From the NCBI RefSeq assembly GCF_042466115.1, contig NZ_JAXHBQ010000001.1:2790001-2854000 (forward strand): a DNA stretch of 64,000 bases. The letters run 5' to 3'. Origin of the DNA: SW4 sp042466115. GTDB taxonomy: Bacteria; Pseudomonadota; Alphaproteobacteria; Rhodobacterales; Rhodobacteraceae. Made by a program: the position numbers and the translations under genes. The notes beneath the pieces are model-generated. The model saw only the letters and a list, made by a program, of their open reading frames with translations, was not told the DNA's origin and made no database searches. How positions within the stretch are numbered: position 1 is the stretch's first letter; each line of letters starts with the position of its first letter. Shown here piece after piece: positions 53,082 to 61,861 of this stretch.

Positions 53082-54472
53082 CCTGCGCTGGCTGCGACAT
53101 CGGCTGACACTTTTTCCAAGGCCTGTTCAAGAATATCGAACATTTCGTCAATCTGATCCTTGGTGATCACAAGCGGCGGCGAAAACACGGCCATATTGAT
53201 CAGCGGGCGCACCATCAGGCCAAGCTCCTCGCAGGCTGCATCAATTTGCGCGCCCAATGTGCGCTCGGCCTCGAGGTTCTTCGCCTTGCCCTCGATGCAG
53301 CCCAGCAACCCCATGCCACGTGCATCGCCCACGATGGCAAAGCGGGCCAGCGCGGCAAGACGCGCCTGAAAATATGGTGAAACCTCACGCACGTGTTCCA
53401 GAAGGTTTTCGCGTTCGAATATCTCGATGTTCTTGAGGGCTGCCGCGCAAGACACCGGATGTGCGGAATAGGTATAGCCGTTGGTGAACGCGGATGCTTC
53501 GTCCAAACCGCTCATCTGCTCCATGACCCGATCGGAAATGATGCAGGCCCCCAGCGGCAGGTAGCCCGAAGTCAGCCCTTTGGCAGAGGTGATCATGTCG
53601 GGAACGATCCCGAACACCGCCTCGGACGAAAACCAGTGTCCCAGACGCCCGAAGCCGGTCACGACTTCGTCCGAAATGTAGAGGATGTCATGCGCACGGC
53701 AGATGTCCCATGTGCGTTTGTGATAGCCGTCCGGCGGAACAATGACACCGCCCGAACTCAGGATCGGTTCGGCGATGAATGCGCCAATCTTGTCGGCCCC
53801 AAGGGTGGCGATTGCCGCCTCAAGGTCGGCGACCTTTGCATCGCACCATTGCGCGACACTTGTCCCCTCGGGCCTGCGATAGGGGTTCACGTCTGGCAAG
53901 AAGTGCACCAGCCGCGTATCGAAATCAAAGTGGCTTTTGTCGCGTTCCTTGCCGGTGACCGAATGTGCCAGATAGGTCGAGCCGTGATAGCCCTTTTCGC
54001 GTGCAAGAATCATCTTCTTCTTGGGCAGTCCGCGCCGGTTGTTGAAATACTGCATGGTCCGCAGGGCCGTATCGACAGCCGTGGATCCGCCGGTTGTGAA
54101 AAAGACGTTGTTCAAATCGCCCGGTGCCATTTCGGCCAGTTTCTTGGCCAGGACAGCCGAAGGTTCGGTCGCATTGGTAAACGGCGAGGTATAGGAGAGC
54201 TTGATCACCTGATCGGCAATTGCATCGGCCATTTCGCGACGACCATAGCCGATCTGGCTGCACCACATGCCGCCCGGCCCGTCGATGTAGCGTTTGCCTT
54301 GCGCATCCCAGAAATAGATACCTTCGGCTGAATCGACGATCATGTTGTCATAGCCGCGCCAGTCATCCATCGCCGCCCAGGGGTGAATCTGGTGCTTTCG
54401 GTCCCACTTTGCCAACGTCTCGGTCGAGGGGGTGTTTGCCCGGTTATGCAGTGTTTGGCTTGCCTTGGTCAT
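53078..54472 (-). CDS. Class III (omega) aminotransferase
   Basis: A 464-residue PLP enzyme. The PLP site is visible: FFTTGGSTAVDTALR, YISDEVVTGFGRLG with the PLP-binding Asp, and the Schiff-base Lys in MITSAKGLTSGYLPLGA. It resembles pyruvate-dependent aminotransferases for polyamines, taurine and beta-alanine. It could transaminate an amine left after N-demethylation. The ATG at 54472 follows a CCGGAG ribosome site; a longer upstream frame overlaps the GcvT gene. It is convergent with the TMADH-like gene (4-base overlap) and last in the tetR-adjacent minus-strand operon. Confidence 0.92.
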   Translation of the reverse strand: MTKASQTLHNRANTPSTETLAKWDRKHQIHPWAAMDDWRGYDNMIVDSAEGIYFWDAQGKRYIDGPGGMWCSQIGYGRREMADAIADQVIKLSYTSPFTNATEPSAVLAKKLAEMAPGDLNNVFFTTGGSTAVDTALRTMQYFNNRRGLPKKKMILAREKGYHGSTYLAHSVTGKERDKSHFDFDTRLVHFLPDVNPYRRPEGTSVAQWCDAKVADLEAAIATLGADKIGAFIAEPILSSGGVIVPPDGYHKRTWDICRAHDILYISDEVVTGFGRLGHWFSSEAVFGIVPDMITSAKGLTSGYLPLGACIISDRVMEQMSGLDEASAFTNGYTYSAHPVSCAAALKNIEIFERENLLEHVREVSPYFQARLAALARFAIVGDARGMGLLGCIEGKAKNLEAERTLGAQIDAACEELGLMVRPLINMAVFSPPLVITKDQIDEMFDILEQALEKVSADVAASAG

Positions 54473-54485
54473 GTCTCGCTCCGGA

Positions 54486-55685
54486 TTAATAGGGGCGCGG
54501 GGGCGTGGCCCGCGCACGCGCATTCGCGAAAAAAGGTGCGTCCTTGATCGTGACGGGAACCAGTCGTTTATCCCATTTGCCTTCTTCGTTGACGTAGATT
54601 TCGGCCCAGATGTCATCGACGACTTCGGACCCGTAAGGGGCTTTCAGTTCAGCGAGCGCAATGTTGCTTTTCATGGTCGGCGACCACACACCCGACGTCA
54701 CAAAGCCGATTTCTTTCCTTTTCTTGTGGTATAGCAACGCGCCATTCGCGGGTTTGAATCCCGCGATGTCAATCTTGACCAGCGCATAGCGACCACCAAA
54801 GTCGCGTTGCCGCAAGAGGGCGCGGCGGCCATTGAAGTGCCCTTTGTCAAAATGCACCATCTTGGCGAAACCCAGTTCAATCGGTGTGCGGCCACGATGC
54901 AGGCGCATGACCGCGTGAACCGGTTGGAAATCAACACCTGCCGCGACAAATCCCGCCTCGATCCGGCACATGTTCAGCGCCTCGAACCCGATCGCGCGAA
55001 GACCCCAATGATCACCTGCGTCCCACAACCTGTCCCAAAGCGCGGCAGCTTTTGACCAGGGCACCCAAATCTCGTAGCCCAGATCGCCGGTAAACCCTGT
55101 GCGCGAAACCCAGATATCGGGCGCGACCTCGCGCCAATCAAACGGCTTCATCGTTTCGATGTTGGAAAAGCCTGCATCGTTCAGGACCGACCAGGATGTC
55201 GGACCTTGCAAGGACAGGGCGGCAATCGCATCGCTTTCATCAACAACCTGCGCGTCATAGCCCCAGGCCGCATCCAACAGCCATGTGAACATCGGTTCCT
55301 GACAGCACAGCCGGAAATCCGTATCGCTGAACCGGAACAGGGTGCCATCGTCGATCAGCATGCCTTCCTCGTCGCACCACATGACATAGCCGACGCGCCC
55401 ATCGCCGATTTTCGCAACATCGCGCGTGACCAGCCGGTTCAACATGGCCAGCGCATCGGGTCCGCTGATGCGGTACTTGTGCATGGGCGATATATCGAAC
55501 AGTGTCGCCTGATTGCGGATCGCGAAGTATTCAAATTCGACCGTGTCGAGAACAAGTGGCGAGATATATCCCGCCCAACCCGTCCATGATTTTGCACGGC
55601 TCAACGCGTTCATTCGCCCAAAGAACGGCGTTTCGATCAGCCCCATCTGGACATGTTTGGCTGCGGATGTCTTGCGCTTTGCCAT
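54486..55685 (-). CDS. GcvT-family folate-dependent demethylase-like protein
   Basis: A 399-residue stand-alone member of the GcvT/DmdA family without any attached dehydrogenase domain. The typical segments are FAIRNQATLFDISPMHKYRISGPDALAMLNRL, SLQGPTSWSVL and SRTGFTGDLGYEIWVPW, with a C-terminal GCV_T_C barrel (about 310-395). Relatives move one-carbon units from methylated amines or DMSP to tetrahydrofolate. Its start overlaps the stop of the upstream FAD gene as TAATG, so it works with the two FAD enzymes. Confidence 0.88.
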   Translation of the reverse strand: MAKRKTSAAKHVQMGLIETPFFGRMNALSRAKSWTGWAGYISPLVLDTVEFEYFAIRNQATLFDISPMHKYRISGPDALAMLNRLVTRDVAKIGDGRVGYVMWCDEEGMLIDDGTLFRFSDTDFRLCCQEPMFTWLLDAAWGYDAQVVDESDAIAALSLQGPTSWSVLNDAGFSNIETMKPFDWREVAPDIWVSRTGFTGDLGYEIWVPWSKAAALWDRLWDAGDHWGLRAIGFEALNMCRIEAGFVAAGVDFQPVHAVMRLHRGRTPIELGFAKMVHFDKGHFNGRRALLRQRDFGGRYALVKIDIAGFKPANGALLYHKKRKEIGFVTSGVWSPTMKSNIALAELKAPYGSEVVDDIWAEIYVNEEGKWDKRLVPVTIKDAPFFANARARATPPRPY

Positions 55686-57241
55686 TAACCCAATACCCCG
55701 TCCGAGATCACTTGCATGGCGGCGTTTCGGCCAGCCGCCCCCATTACATCACCGCCCGGATGCGCCGATGCCCCGCACAGATAAAGCCCACCCACACCAA
55801 AGGCATAGCGCGACAGAAGGTTTGCAGGGCGCACCGTCAGCAGTTGATCAAGCCCCATTTCGGCGTGGTGCCAATGCCCGCCCGGCGCACCGGTCATGTT
55901 TTCGATATCAACTGGCGTCAGCACCTGGTTGTGCGAAATCAGCCCGCCAATGCCCGGCGCATACCGGTCAAGCGTTGCGACAACGCGATCCAACAACTGC
56001 GCGCGGGCCTTTTTCGTCCACCCGCCTTCAAGCGCGTAGGGCACATAGCTGACCACCGCGGAAAGGACGTGTGTTCCGTCGGGTGCGACGTCTGGATCGG
56101 TCAGGCTGGGGATGACGGCCTCGATCAAGGGTGCGGGCGACATCGCACCGTATTTTGCGGGGTTGAACGCCCTCTCAACGTCCTGCGCCGAAGGTGCAAT
56201 CAACAGGCGGCCCCCCGTCTGCCCTGCGTTCAGGCCGGTGAACACAGGTGCGGACCGCAAGACAAGGTTGACCTTGGCAGTTGTGCCCTTGTTGCGCAGG
56301 TTGCGCATCCGGCGGGCGGCTTCGACGTCGAAATTGGCGACACCGGCAATTTGCAGTGTTTGCATCGCACCCGCGCTGGAAAGAACTGCATTGGCATGCA
56401 GGGTGGTGCCATCAGACAGCAAAACGCCCTGCACCCGATCATGCGCGATCACGAGGCGTTCAATCTGCGCGCCTGTGCGAATGTCCACACCGCGGCTGCG
56501 CGCCGCGGTTTCAAAGGCCCGGGCCACGGCGCCCATCCCCCCCAACGGCAGGGCCACATCTGCGCCATTCCCCAGACGATACATCAGCGAAAAGACGGTG
56601 CCGGGTGAACGCGGACCGGCGTAGGCTCCGCGCACCGCATCTGCCGTCAAGGCACCGGCAAGCGGGCTGTCCGGTATCTCGTCAAGGACCAGATCAAAGG
56701 CATTGGACAGGATCACGCGCAAGAACTCGCGCATGTCCTTTTTCCCAAGACGCTTGAGACCCCAGCCAAGTTTTCCCAGTTTGGCCAGTTCGGCGAAAGT
56801 CGTTGCGTCCAGAATGCCACCCGACAGGGCAGGGGGCGGACCATCCGCGAGCTGACCCAACACAGCAGCGAATTTCCCAAGGCGCGCATAAAGCGCGGCA
56901 AAGGCCTGCGCATCTGGGTGCGCGCGGCCATCGGCGAAAACGGCTGTGCCGTCTTTGATCACCACATGATCGCCGTCCGGCGCAAGCGCCACGGTGGGCA
57001 ACGCACGGGTCTTGAGGTCAAGACCCAGGTCTTTGGCAACCCGCGGGTTCAGGTTATACAAAAGATGCGCGATTTCAGGCACCTGTGCACCGCCAAGGTC
57101 GGCCGATTTCGACATGCCGCCAATCCGGCCGTCGCGTTCCAGAACACAGACGGACTTGCCTTTGGCGGCCAGCGTCGCCGCGGCGGTCAGGCCATTGTGG
57201 CCCGCCCCGATGACGATGGCATCATAGCGATGGTCTGACAT
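55685..57241 (-). CDS. Phytoene-dehydrogenase-like FAD oxidoreductase, first
   Basis: A 518-residue COG1233-type flavoprotein. FAD binding is shown by YDAIVIGAGHNGLTAAATLAAKGKSVCVLE at the N-terminus and by the C-terminal GLYLCGASAHPGGDVMGAAGRNAA motif. These enzymes resemble carotenoid desaturases and amine oxidases, but no carotenoid genes are present. The ATG at 57241 has a GGAGGG ribosome site; a GTG at 57256 overlapping the upstream stop is an alternative. It is paired with a paralogue directly upstream. Confidence 0.9.
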   Translation of the reverse strand: MSDHRYDAIVIGAGHNGLTAAATLAAKGKSVCVLERDGRIGGMSKSADLGGAQVPEIAHLLYNLNPRVAKDLGLDLKTRALPTVALAPDGDHVVIKDGTAVFADGRAHPDAQAFAALYARLGKFAAVLGQLADGPPPALSGGILDATTFAELAKLGKLGWGLKRLGKKDMREFLRVILSNAFDLVLDEIPDSPLAGALTADAVRGAYAGPRSPGTVFSLMYRLGNGADVALPLGGMGAVARAFETAARSRGVDIRTGAQIERLVIAHDRVQGVLLSDGTTLHANAVLSSAGAMQTLQIAGVANFDVEAARRMRNLRNKGTTAKVNLVLRSAPVFTGLNAGQTGGRLLIAPSAQDVERAFNPAKYGAMSPAPLIEAVIPSLTDPDVAPDGTHVLSAVVSYVPYALEGGWTKKARAQLLDRVVATLDRYAPGIGGLISHNQVLTPVDIENMTGAPGGHWHHAEMGLDQLLTVRPANLLSRYAFGVGGLYLCGASAHPGGDVMGAAGRNAAMQVISDGVLG

Positions 57242-57252
57242 GCGGCCCTCCT

Positions 57253-58890
57253 TCACGCAGCAAAGCTGGGCATGGATTTCGCCTTGCCGATGTCGCGCAG
57301 GATTTCGCGCGCCGCATTCGCCCCCGGTGCGGCCATGACACCGCCACCCGGATGGGTTGATGACCCGACGATATACATGCCGCGAATGGGCGTGTCGTAT
57401 TGCGCGTATCCGGGCACGGGCCGGTTAAAAAGCAACTGGTCGAACGTCAGTTCCCCTTGAAAGATATTGCCCTCGGTCAGACCGACTTCACGTTCGATGT
57501 CCCACGGTGTGCGGATCTCGGCGTGCACGACGCGTTGACGAATATCGGGGCAGGCCACCTCCAGCTTGTCATAGACACAATCGGCAAAGGCCGTGCGCGC
57601 CGCATCGGTCCAGTTTTCTGCGGCGCGCAGGCCGTCGACCTCAAGGTCATAGGGGGCGTATTGCACAAAGACCGTCATCATGTGCTTGCCCGGCGGTGCC
57701 ATTGTCGGGTCGATCTGACTGGGGATCAGCATGTCAAAGTAAGGGTCAGACGACCACCGCCCGTCTTTCCAGTCATCATAGGCGCGTTCCAGTTCGTTCA
57801 GGGACGTCGAACAATGCATGTCCCCGCGCAGGAAACTGGCCCCTTTTGGGGCAGCAGGAAACGACGGCAATTGATCAAGCGCGATGTTCAGTTTGGCTGA
57901 CGATCCGCGGATCTTGAAACGTTTGACCGCCTTGGTGAAATCTTCGGGCAGATCGGCTTGGTCGGTATGGTGCAGAAACGTGCGTTTCACATCCATGTTG
58001 GATGCCACGATCGGCGCGCGGTATTCATCGCCGTTTTCCAAAGCAACGCCGGTGATCTTCCCGTTCTTGACAACGAAGCGATCAACACCAGCGCCCATGA
58101 CGATTTCCCCGCCCGCCTCGGCGAAGGCGGCGCCAAGCGCGTTTGATATCGCGCCCATCCCGCCACGTGCAAAGCCCCAGGCACCAATCGCGCCGTCCAC
58201 ATCGCCCATATAGTGATGCAGCAAGACATAGGCGGTTCCGGGCGAATAAACGCCAAGGCCCGTGCCGATGATGCCCGATCCGGCAAGATGGGCCTTGATC
58301 AGGTCATTTTCGAAATACTCGTCCAGAAAATCGCCAATCGACATGGTCCAAAAGCGCAGGGTTTCACCCAGTTCCCTTGCGCCCAGTCCGTGGGCCTTTT
58401 TGACCAGAAACAACAGCTCGGACAGGTCGCGTGGCCTTAGCGATGTCGGGTCGGGCGCGTTGCGCAAAAGGAATGGCCGGATAAATCTGCACTGGCGGAT
58501 CACGGCCTGACTAAACCGGTCATAGGCATCGGCATCTCGCGGATTGTGGCGCGCCAATTCGCGGCGCAGCGCGTCATGGTCCGACAGATAGGCAAAGTAA
58601 TCGCCATCCGGCGTAAACGTCGCGCCGCCCTCATAGGGGATCACTTGCAGGCCAAAGCGCGGCAATTCCAGGTCGCGCACGATTTCACGGCGCAGCAGGG
58701 AACAAACGTAAGAGCAGTTGGAATAGGTCCATCCGTCAACTAGCGACCGGCTGACGGCTGCCCCGCCGATCCAATCATTCTTTTCGACGACGAGGGTCTT
58801 CAGGCCCGCCTTGGCCAGGTAGCATGCCGTCGTCAGCCCGTTGTGCCCCGCACCTGCGACGATGGCATCATATCTTTCGTGCTTTCCCAA
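57253..58890 (-). CDS. Phytoene-dehydrogenase-like FAD oxidoreductase, second
   Basis: A 545-residue COG1233 flavoprotein, paralogous to the next gene, with YDAIVAGAGHNGLTTACYLAKAGLKTLVVE for FAD and the C-terminal GMYIVGSSTHPGGGVMAAPGANAA motif. It is the first gene of the minus-strand operon (FAD, FAD, GcvT, aminotransferase) and divergent from the tetR gene, with the shared operator at 58948-58961. Two different paralogues side by side suggest a heterodimer or two successive oxidations; the substrate is unknown. Confidence 0.9.
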   Translation of the reverse strand: MGKHERYDAIVAGAGHNGLTTACYLAKAGLKTLVVEKNDWIGGAAVSRSLVDGWTYSNCSYVCSLLRREIVRDLELPRFGLQVIPYEGGATFTPDGDYFAYLSDHDALRRELARHNPRDADAYDRFSQAVIRQCRFIRPFLLRNAPDPTSLRPRDLSELLFLVKKAHGLGARELGETLRFWTMSIGDFLDEYFENDLIKAHLAGSGIIGTGLGVYSPGTAYVLLHHYMGDVDGAIGAWGFARGGMGAISNALGAAFAEAGGEIVMGAGVDRFVVKNGKITGVALENGDEYRAPIVASNMDVKRTFLHHTDQADLPEDFTKAVKRFKIRGSSAKLNIALDQLPSFPAAPKGASFLRGDMHCSTSLNELERAYDDWKDGRWSSDPYFDMLIPSQIDPTMAPPGKHMMTVFVQYAPYDLEVDGLRAAENWTDAARTAFADCVYDKLEVACPDIRQRVVHAEIRTPWDIEREVGLTEGNIFQGELTFDQLLFNRPVPGYAQYDTPIRGMYIVGSSTHPGGGVMAAPGANAAREILRDIGKAKSMPSFAA

Positions 58891-58947
58891 CTCTGCCCCC
58901 GATGGTTTCGCGCCAGTCTAACGTGACCGCGAAGAACGGTAAAGTTT

Positions 58948-58961
58948 TTTGAGCGCTCAAA
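58948..58961. promoter_or_regulatory. TetR-type operator, copy 3 (divergent tetR/FAD promoter)
   Basis: The perfect palindrome TTTGAGCGCTCAAA lies 58 bases upstream of the minus-strand FAD gene and 72 bases before the likely tetR start. Being next to the regulator gene, it points to that TetR protein as the binder and to autoregulation. Confidence 0.8.
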
Positions 58962-59032
58962 CAAACTTTTTTCGGCTGACAGGCAAGGGCGAGTATGGGA
59001 CAACGTGCCCGAACCAACAGAAAGACGACACG

Positions 59033-59689
59033 GTGACGGTCAAATCATCTGCACAGCGCCCGCGCAAGGAACGCAAAGAAAATGCGGATATGCGCCGCAC
59101 GCAGTTGCTCGAGGCGACACGGCGGTCGATCGTGGCGAATGGGTTGGCCAGAACCACCTTGGCAACTGTCGCAAACGAGGCGGGGTTGTCGCAGGGCGTT
59201 GCAGTTTTTTATTTCAAGTCCAAGACCGGGCTTTTGACCGAAACGCTGCGCGACCAGTACCAACGCTATGACCAGAACTGGAAAAAGGCGCTGGCGGATG
59301 CCGCGGACGATCCGTTGGAACAGGTCATTGCGATGATCAAGGCCGATTTTTCGCCCGACATCTGCAATCCCGACAGTCTTGCCTTGTGGTTCGCCTTTTG
59401 GGGCGAAGAAAAATTCACGCCGCAATACGCTGAAATTTCGAGCGAATTTGACAAGGCGCATCGGGATGTCATGCACAGCCTTTGCACAGTGCTGGCGTCC
59501 AAAGAAACGGGTCTGGATGGTGACGATGTCTCGGACTGGATCGAAAACGTGTCGGACGGATATTGGCAAAAACTGCACTTGCAACCCGATACCACCACGC
59601 CGCAACTGGCGACCGCTGCGACCCTGCGATTGTTTTCCCGACTATTGCCAAGTCACGCAACGCGAATTGCGCAACTCTCGGCCCTGTAA
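59033..59689 (+). CDS. BetI-like TetR-family repressor
   Basis: A regulator of about 218 residues. The DNA-binding helix-turn-helix is MRRTQLLEATRRSIVANGLARTTLATVANEAGLSQGVAVFYFKSKTGLL, followed by a ligand domain that resembles BetI, the choline-responsive repressor (LALWFAFWGEEKFTPQYAEI). The GTG at 59033 is my preferred start; ATG at 59090 and a TTG inside the operator are also in frame. It is divergent from the FAD/GcvT/aminotransferase operon, and its probable operators recur at 43693 and 50998. The inducer is probably the imported methylated amine. Confidence 0.85.
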   Translation: MTVKSSAQRPRKERKENADMRRTQLLEATRRSIVANGLARTTLATVANEAGLSQGVAVFYFKSKTGLLTETLRDQYQRYDQNWKKALADAADDPLEQVIAMIKADFSPDICNPDSLALWFAFWGEEKFTPQYAEISSEFDKAHRDVMHSLCTVLASKETGLDGDDVSDWIENVSDGYWQKLHLQPDTTTPQLATAATLRLFSRLLPSHATRIAQLSAL

Positions 59690-59791
59690 AGGGGCGAAAG
59701 TGCCAATGACATATGCAGATGCAGCGCGTCAAAACGTGGCAAAGGTCGCCTTGACGCCCTTTGGCCGGTGAACTAAGCATCCACCTGTTGA

Positions 59792-59865
59792 GCGGGCGTT
59801 GTGTAGTGGTAAGACCTTAGCCTTCCAAGCTAATGACGCGGGTTCGATTCCCGCCGCCCGCTCCA
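59792..59865 (+). tRNA. tRNA-Gly (anticodon TCC)
   Basis: A complete 74-base cloverleaf: acceptor GCGGGCG pairs with CGCCCGC, the anticodon stem TTAGC/GCTAA encloses the loop CTTCCAA (anticodon TCC), the T arm is GCGGGTTCGATTCCCGC, and CCA is encoded. It lies between the tetR gene and an ABC exporter gene. No integrase or duplicated 3' end was seen, so it shows no sign of use as an attachment site. Confidence 0.95.
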
Positions 59866-59963
59866 GACTTTCCTTTCATTGCTGACAAATGGGTCTTCGC
59901 GCGGCTTGTGATCGATTGTCGGGGCAGGTAAGCAACGCCAACTTCAAAAAATCAGGTGGCACC

Positions 59964-61757
59964 ATGGCCCGAGCCCCGCTCACAACCGACGAAGACCGCG
60001 CAAAATCCAAGGAAATTGGCGCGTTGCGCGGGCTTTGGCCCTTCGTTGCGCCGCACAAGGCGATGATGGCGCTGGCACTGGTCGCGCTGGTGATCACGGC
60101 GATGATTTCACTTGTGATGCCCTTGGCCGTGCGCCGTGTGGTTGACAACTTCGAGGTCGCGGCAAGCACGATCCTGGACCAGTATTTCGCTGCGGCCCTT
60201 GTGATCACTGCCCTTTTGGCCGTGGGCACCGCTCTGCGCTATTATCTGGTGACGCGCCTTGGTGAACGGGTCGTGGCGGACATTCGCAAAGCTGTCTTTG
60301 ACCGTATGGTGATGATGAGTCCGGCATTCTACGAAAAGATCATGACCGGTGAAGTCCTGAGCCGGATCACGACCGATACCACGCTGATCCTTTCGGTGAT
60401 CGGGTCGTCTGTGTCGGTCGCCCTGCGCAATGTGCTGATCTTTATCGGCGGGTTCGGCCTGATGCTATTTACATCGCCGAAACTGGCGGGGCTGGTGCTG
60501 CTGATCGTGCCTGCGGTGATTATCCCGATCGTCGTGTTGGGGCGCCGGTTGCGCACGCTGGGTCGTGAAAACCAGGATTGGATCGCCGCATCTTCGGGCA
60601 GTGCCTCGGAAATTCTGCTGTCCGTGCAAACCGTGCAGGCCTTTACCCACGAACGCCAGAGCCGTGACAAATTCGATGATGTGACCGAAAAAAGCTTTGT
60701 GTCGGCCCGCAAGCGGATCAGCACCCGTGCCGTCATGACAGCAATCGTGATCTTCCTTATTTTTTCGGGTGTTGTCGGGGTCTTGTGGATCGGTGCACGC
60801 GATGTGCGTGACGATATCATGACCATCGGCGAACTGGTCCAGTTCGTGATCTACGCGATCATGGTTGCGGGGGCTGTGGGTGCGCTGACCGAAATCTGGA
60901 GCGAGTTGCAGCGCGCCGCCGGGGCCACCGAACGGCTTGTCGAATTGCTCAATGCCTATGACAGCGTGTCCGACCCTGTCAGCCGCAAAGACACGCCCGA
61001 CACCCGTCGCGGCGAAATCGCCTTTGAGGATGTGACGTTCCATTACCCGTCGCGCCCCGAAACATCCGCGCTTGATCATGTGTCACTGACCGTGGCACCC
61101 GGTGAAACCATCGCGCTTGTTGGTCCCTCCGGTGCCGGCAAAACCACGATCATTCAACTTCTGTTGCGGTTTTACGATCCCGCGAGCGGTGCGGTGCGCC
61201 TTGATGGTGTGGATCTGCGCGAGATGGAACGCGCCGATTTCCGTCGCCACATGGCGCTTGTGCCGCAAGACCCTGTGATCTTTGCCGATACCGCCCGCGA
61301 GAACATCCGCTTTGGCCGCCCCGATGCAACGGATGCGCAGGTCGAGGGTGCCGCCCGCGCCGCCGCCGCCTATGATTTCCTGATGGCCCTGCCTGACGGC
61401 TTTGACAGCTATGTCGGGGAACGCGGCGTGATGTTGTCGGGTGGGCAAAAGCAGCGGATCGCCATTGCCCGTGCAATTTTGCGCGATGCGCCTGTGCTGT
61501 TGCTGGACGAAGCCACCAGCGCCCTTGACGCCGAAAGCGAACGCGCCGTGCAACAGGCCGTCGACAAGCTGTCAAGGGATCGCACGACCATCATCGTTGC
61601 GCACCGTCTTGCCACTGTGAAAAAGGCGGATCGCATCGTCGTGATGGAAGACGGCCGCATCGTTGCCACCGGCACCCATGATGAACTGGTTGCCCAAGGT
61701 GGGCTTTATGCCCGTCTGGCCCGCCTGCAATTCACCGATGGATTGGCCGCCGAGTAG
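59964..61757 (+). CDS. ABC exporter, fused membrane and ATPase domains (MsbA/lipid-drug type)
   Basis: A 597-residue half-transporter that works as a dimer. The six-helix membrane domain fills residues 30-320, and the ATPase domain has Walker A VGPSGAGKTTI (near 395), signature LSGGQKQRIAIARA, Walker B VLLLDEATSALD and an H-loop (IVAHRLATV). It exports a lipid, drug or peptide; the substrate is not evident. The ATG at 59964 follows an AGGTGG site; the open frame starts 25 codons earlier. Confidence 0.92.
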   Translation: MARAPLTTDEDRAKSKEIGALRGLWPFVAPHKAMMALALVALVITAMISLVMPLAVRRVVDNFEVAASTILDQYFAAALVITALLAVGTALRYYLVTRLGERVVADIRKAVFDRMVMMSPAFYEKIMTGEVLSRITTDTTLILSVIGSSVSVALRNVLIFIGGFGLMLFTSPKLAGLVLLIVPAVIIPIVVLGRRLRTLGRENQDWIAASSGSASEILLSVQTVQAFTHERQSRDKFDDVTEKSFVSARKRISTRAVMTAIVIFLIFSGVVGVLWIGARDVRDDIMTIGELVQFVIYAIMVAGAVGALTEIWSELQRAAGATERLVELLNAYDSVSDPVSRKDTPDTRRGEIAFEDVTFHYPSRPETSALDHVSLTVAPGETIALVGPSGAGKTTIIQLLLRFYDPASGAVRLDGVDLREMERADFRRHMALVPQDPVIFADTARENIRFGRPDATDAQVEGAARAAAAYDFLMALPDGFDSYVGERGVMLSGGQKQRIAIARAILRDAPVLLLDEATSALDAESERAVQQAVDKLSRDRTTIIVAHRLATVKKADRIVVMEDGRIVATGTHDELVAQGGLYARLARLQFTDGLAAE

Positions 61758-61861
61758 CTGTTTCGCTGCGTCAGTCTTGCCTAAAGCGACATTTGCCCAC
61801 ATCTTGAACCCAGGGAATGCACCGGCGTTAGATCGGGCACACAACAGGGGAGGAGACGACC

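Noticed and set aside
59792..59865. tRNA-Gly as an integration site for the neighbouring catabolic island
   Set aside because: No integrase gene and no direct repeat of the tRNA 3' end were found in the window, and codon use of the island looks like the rest.
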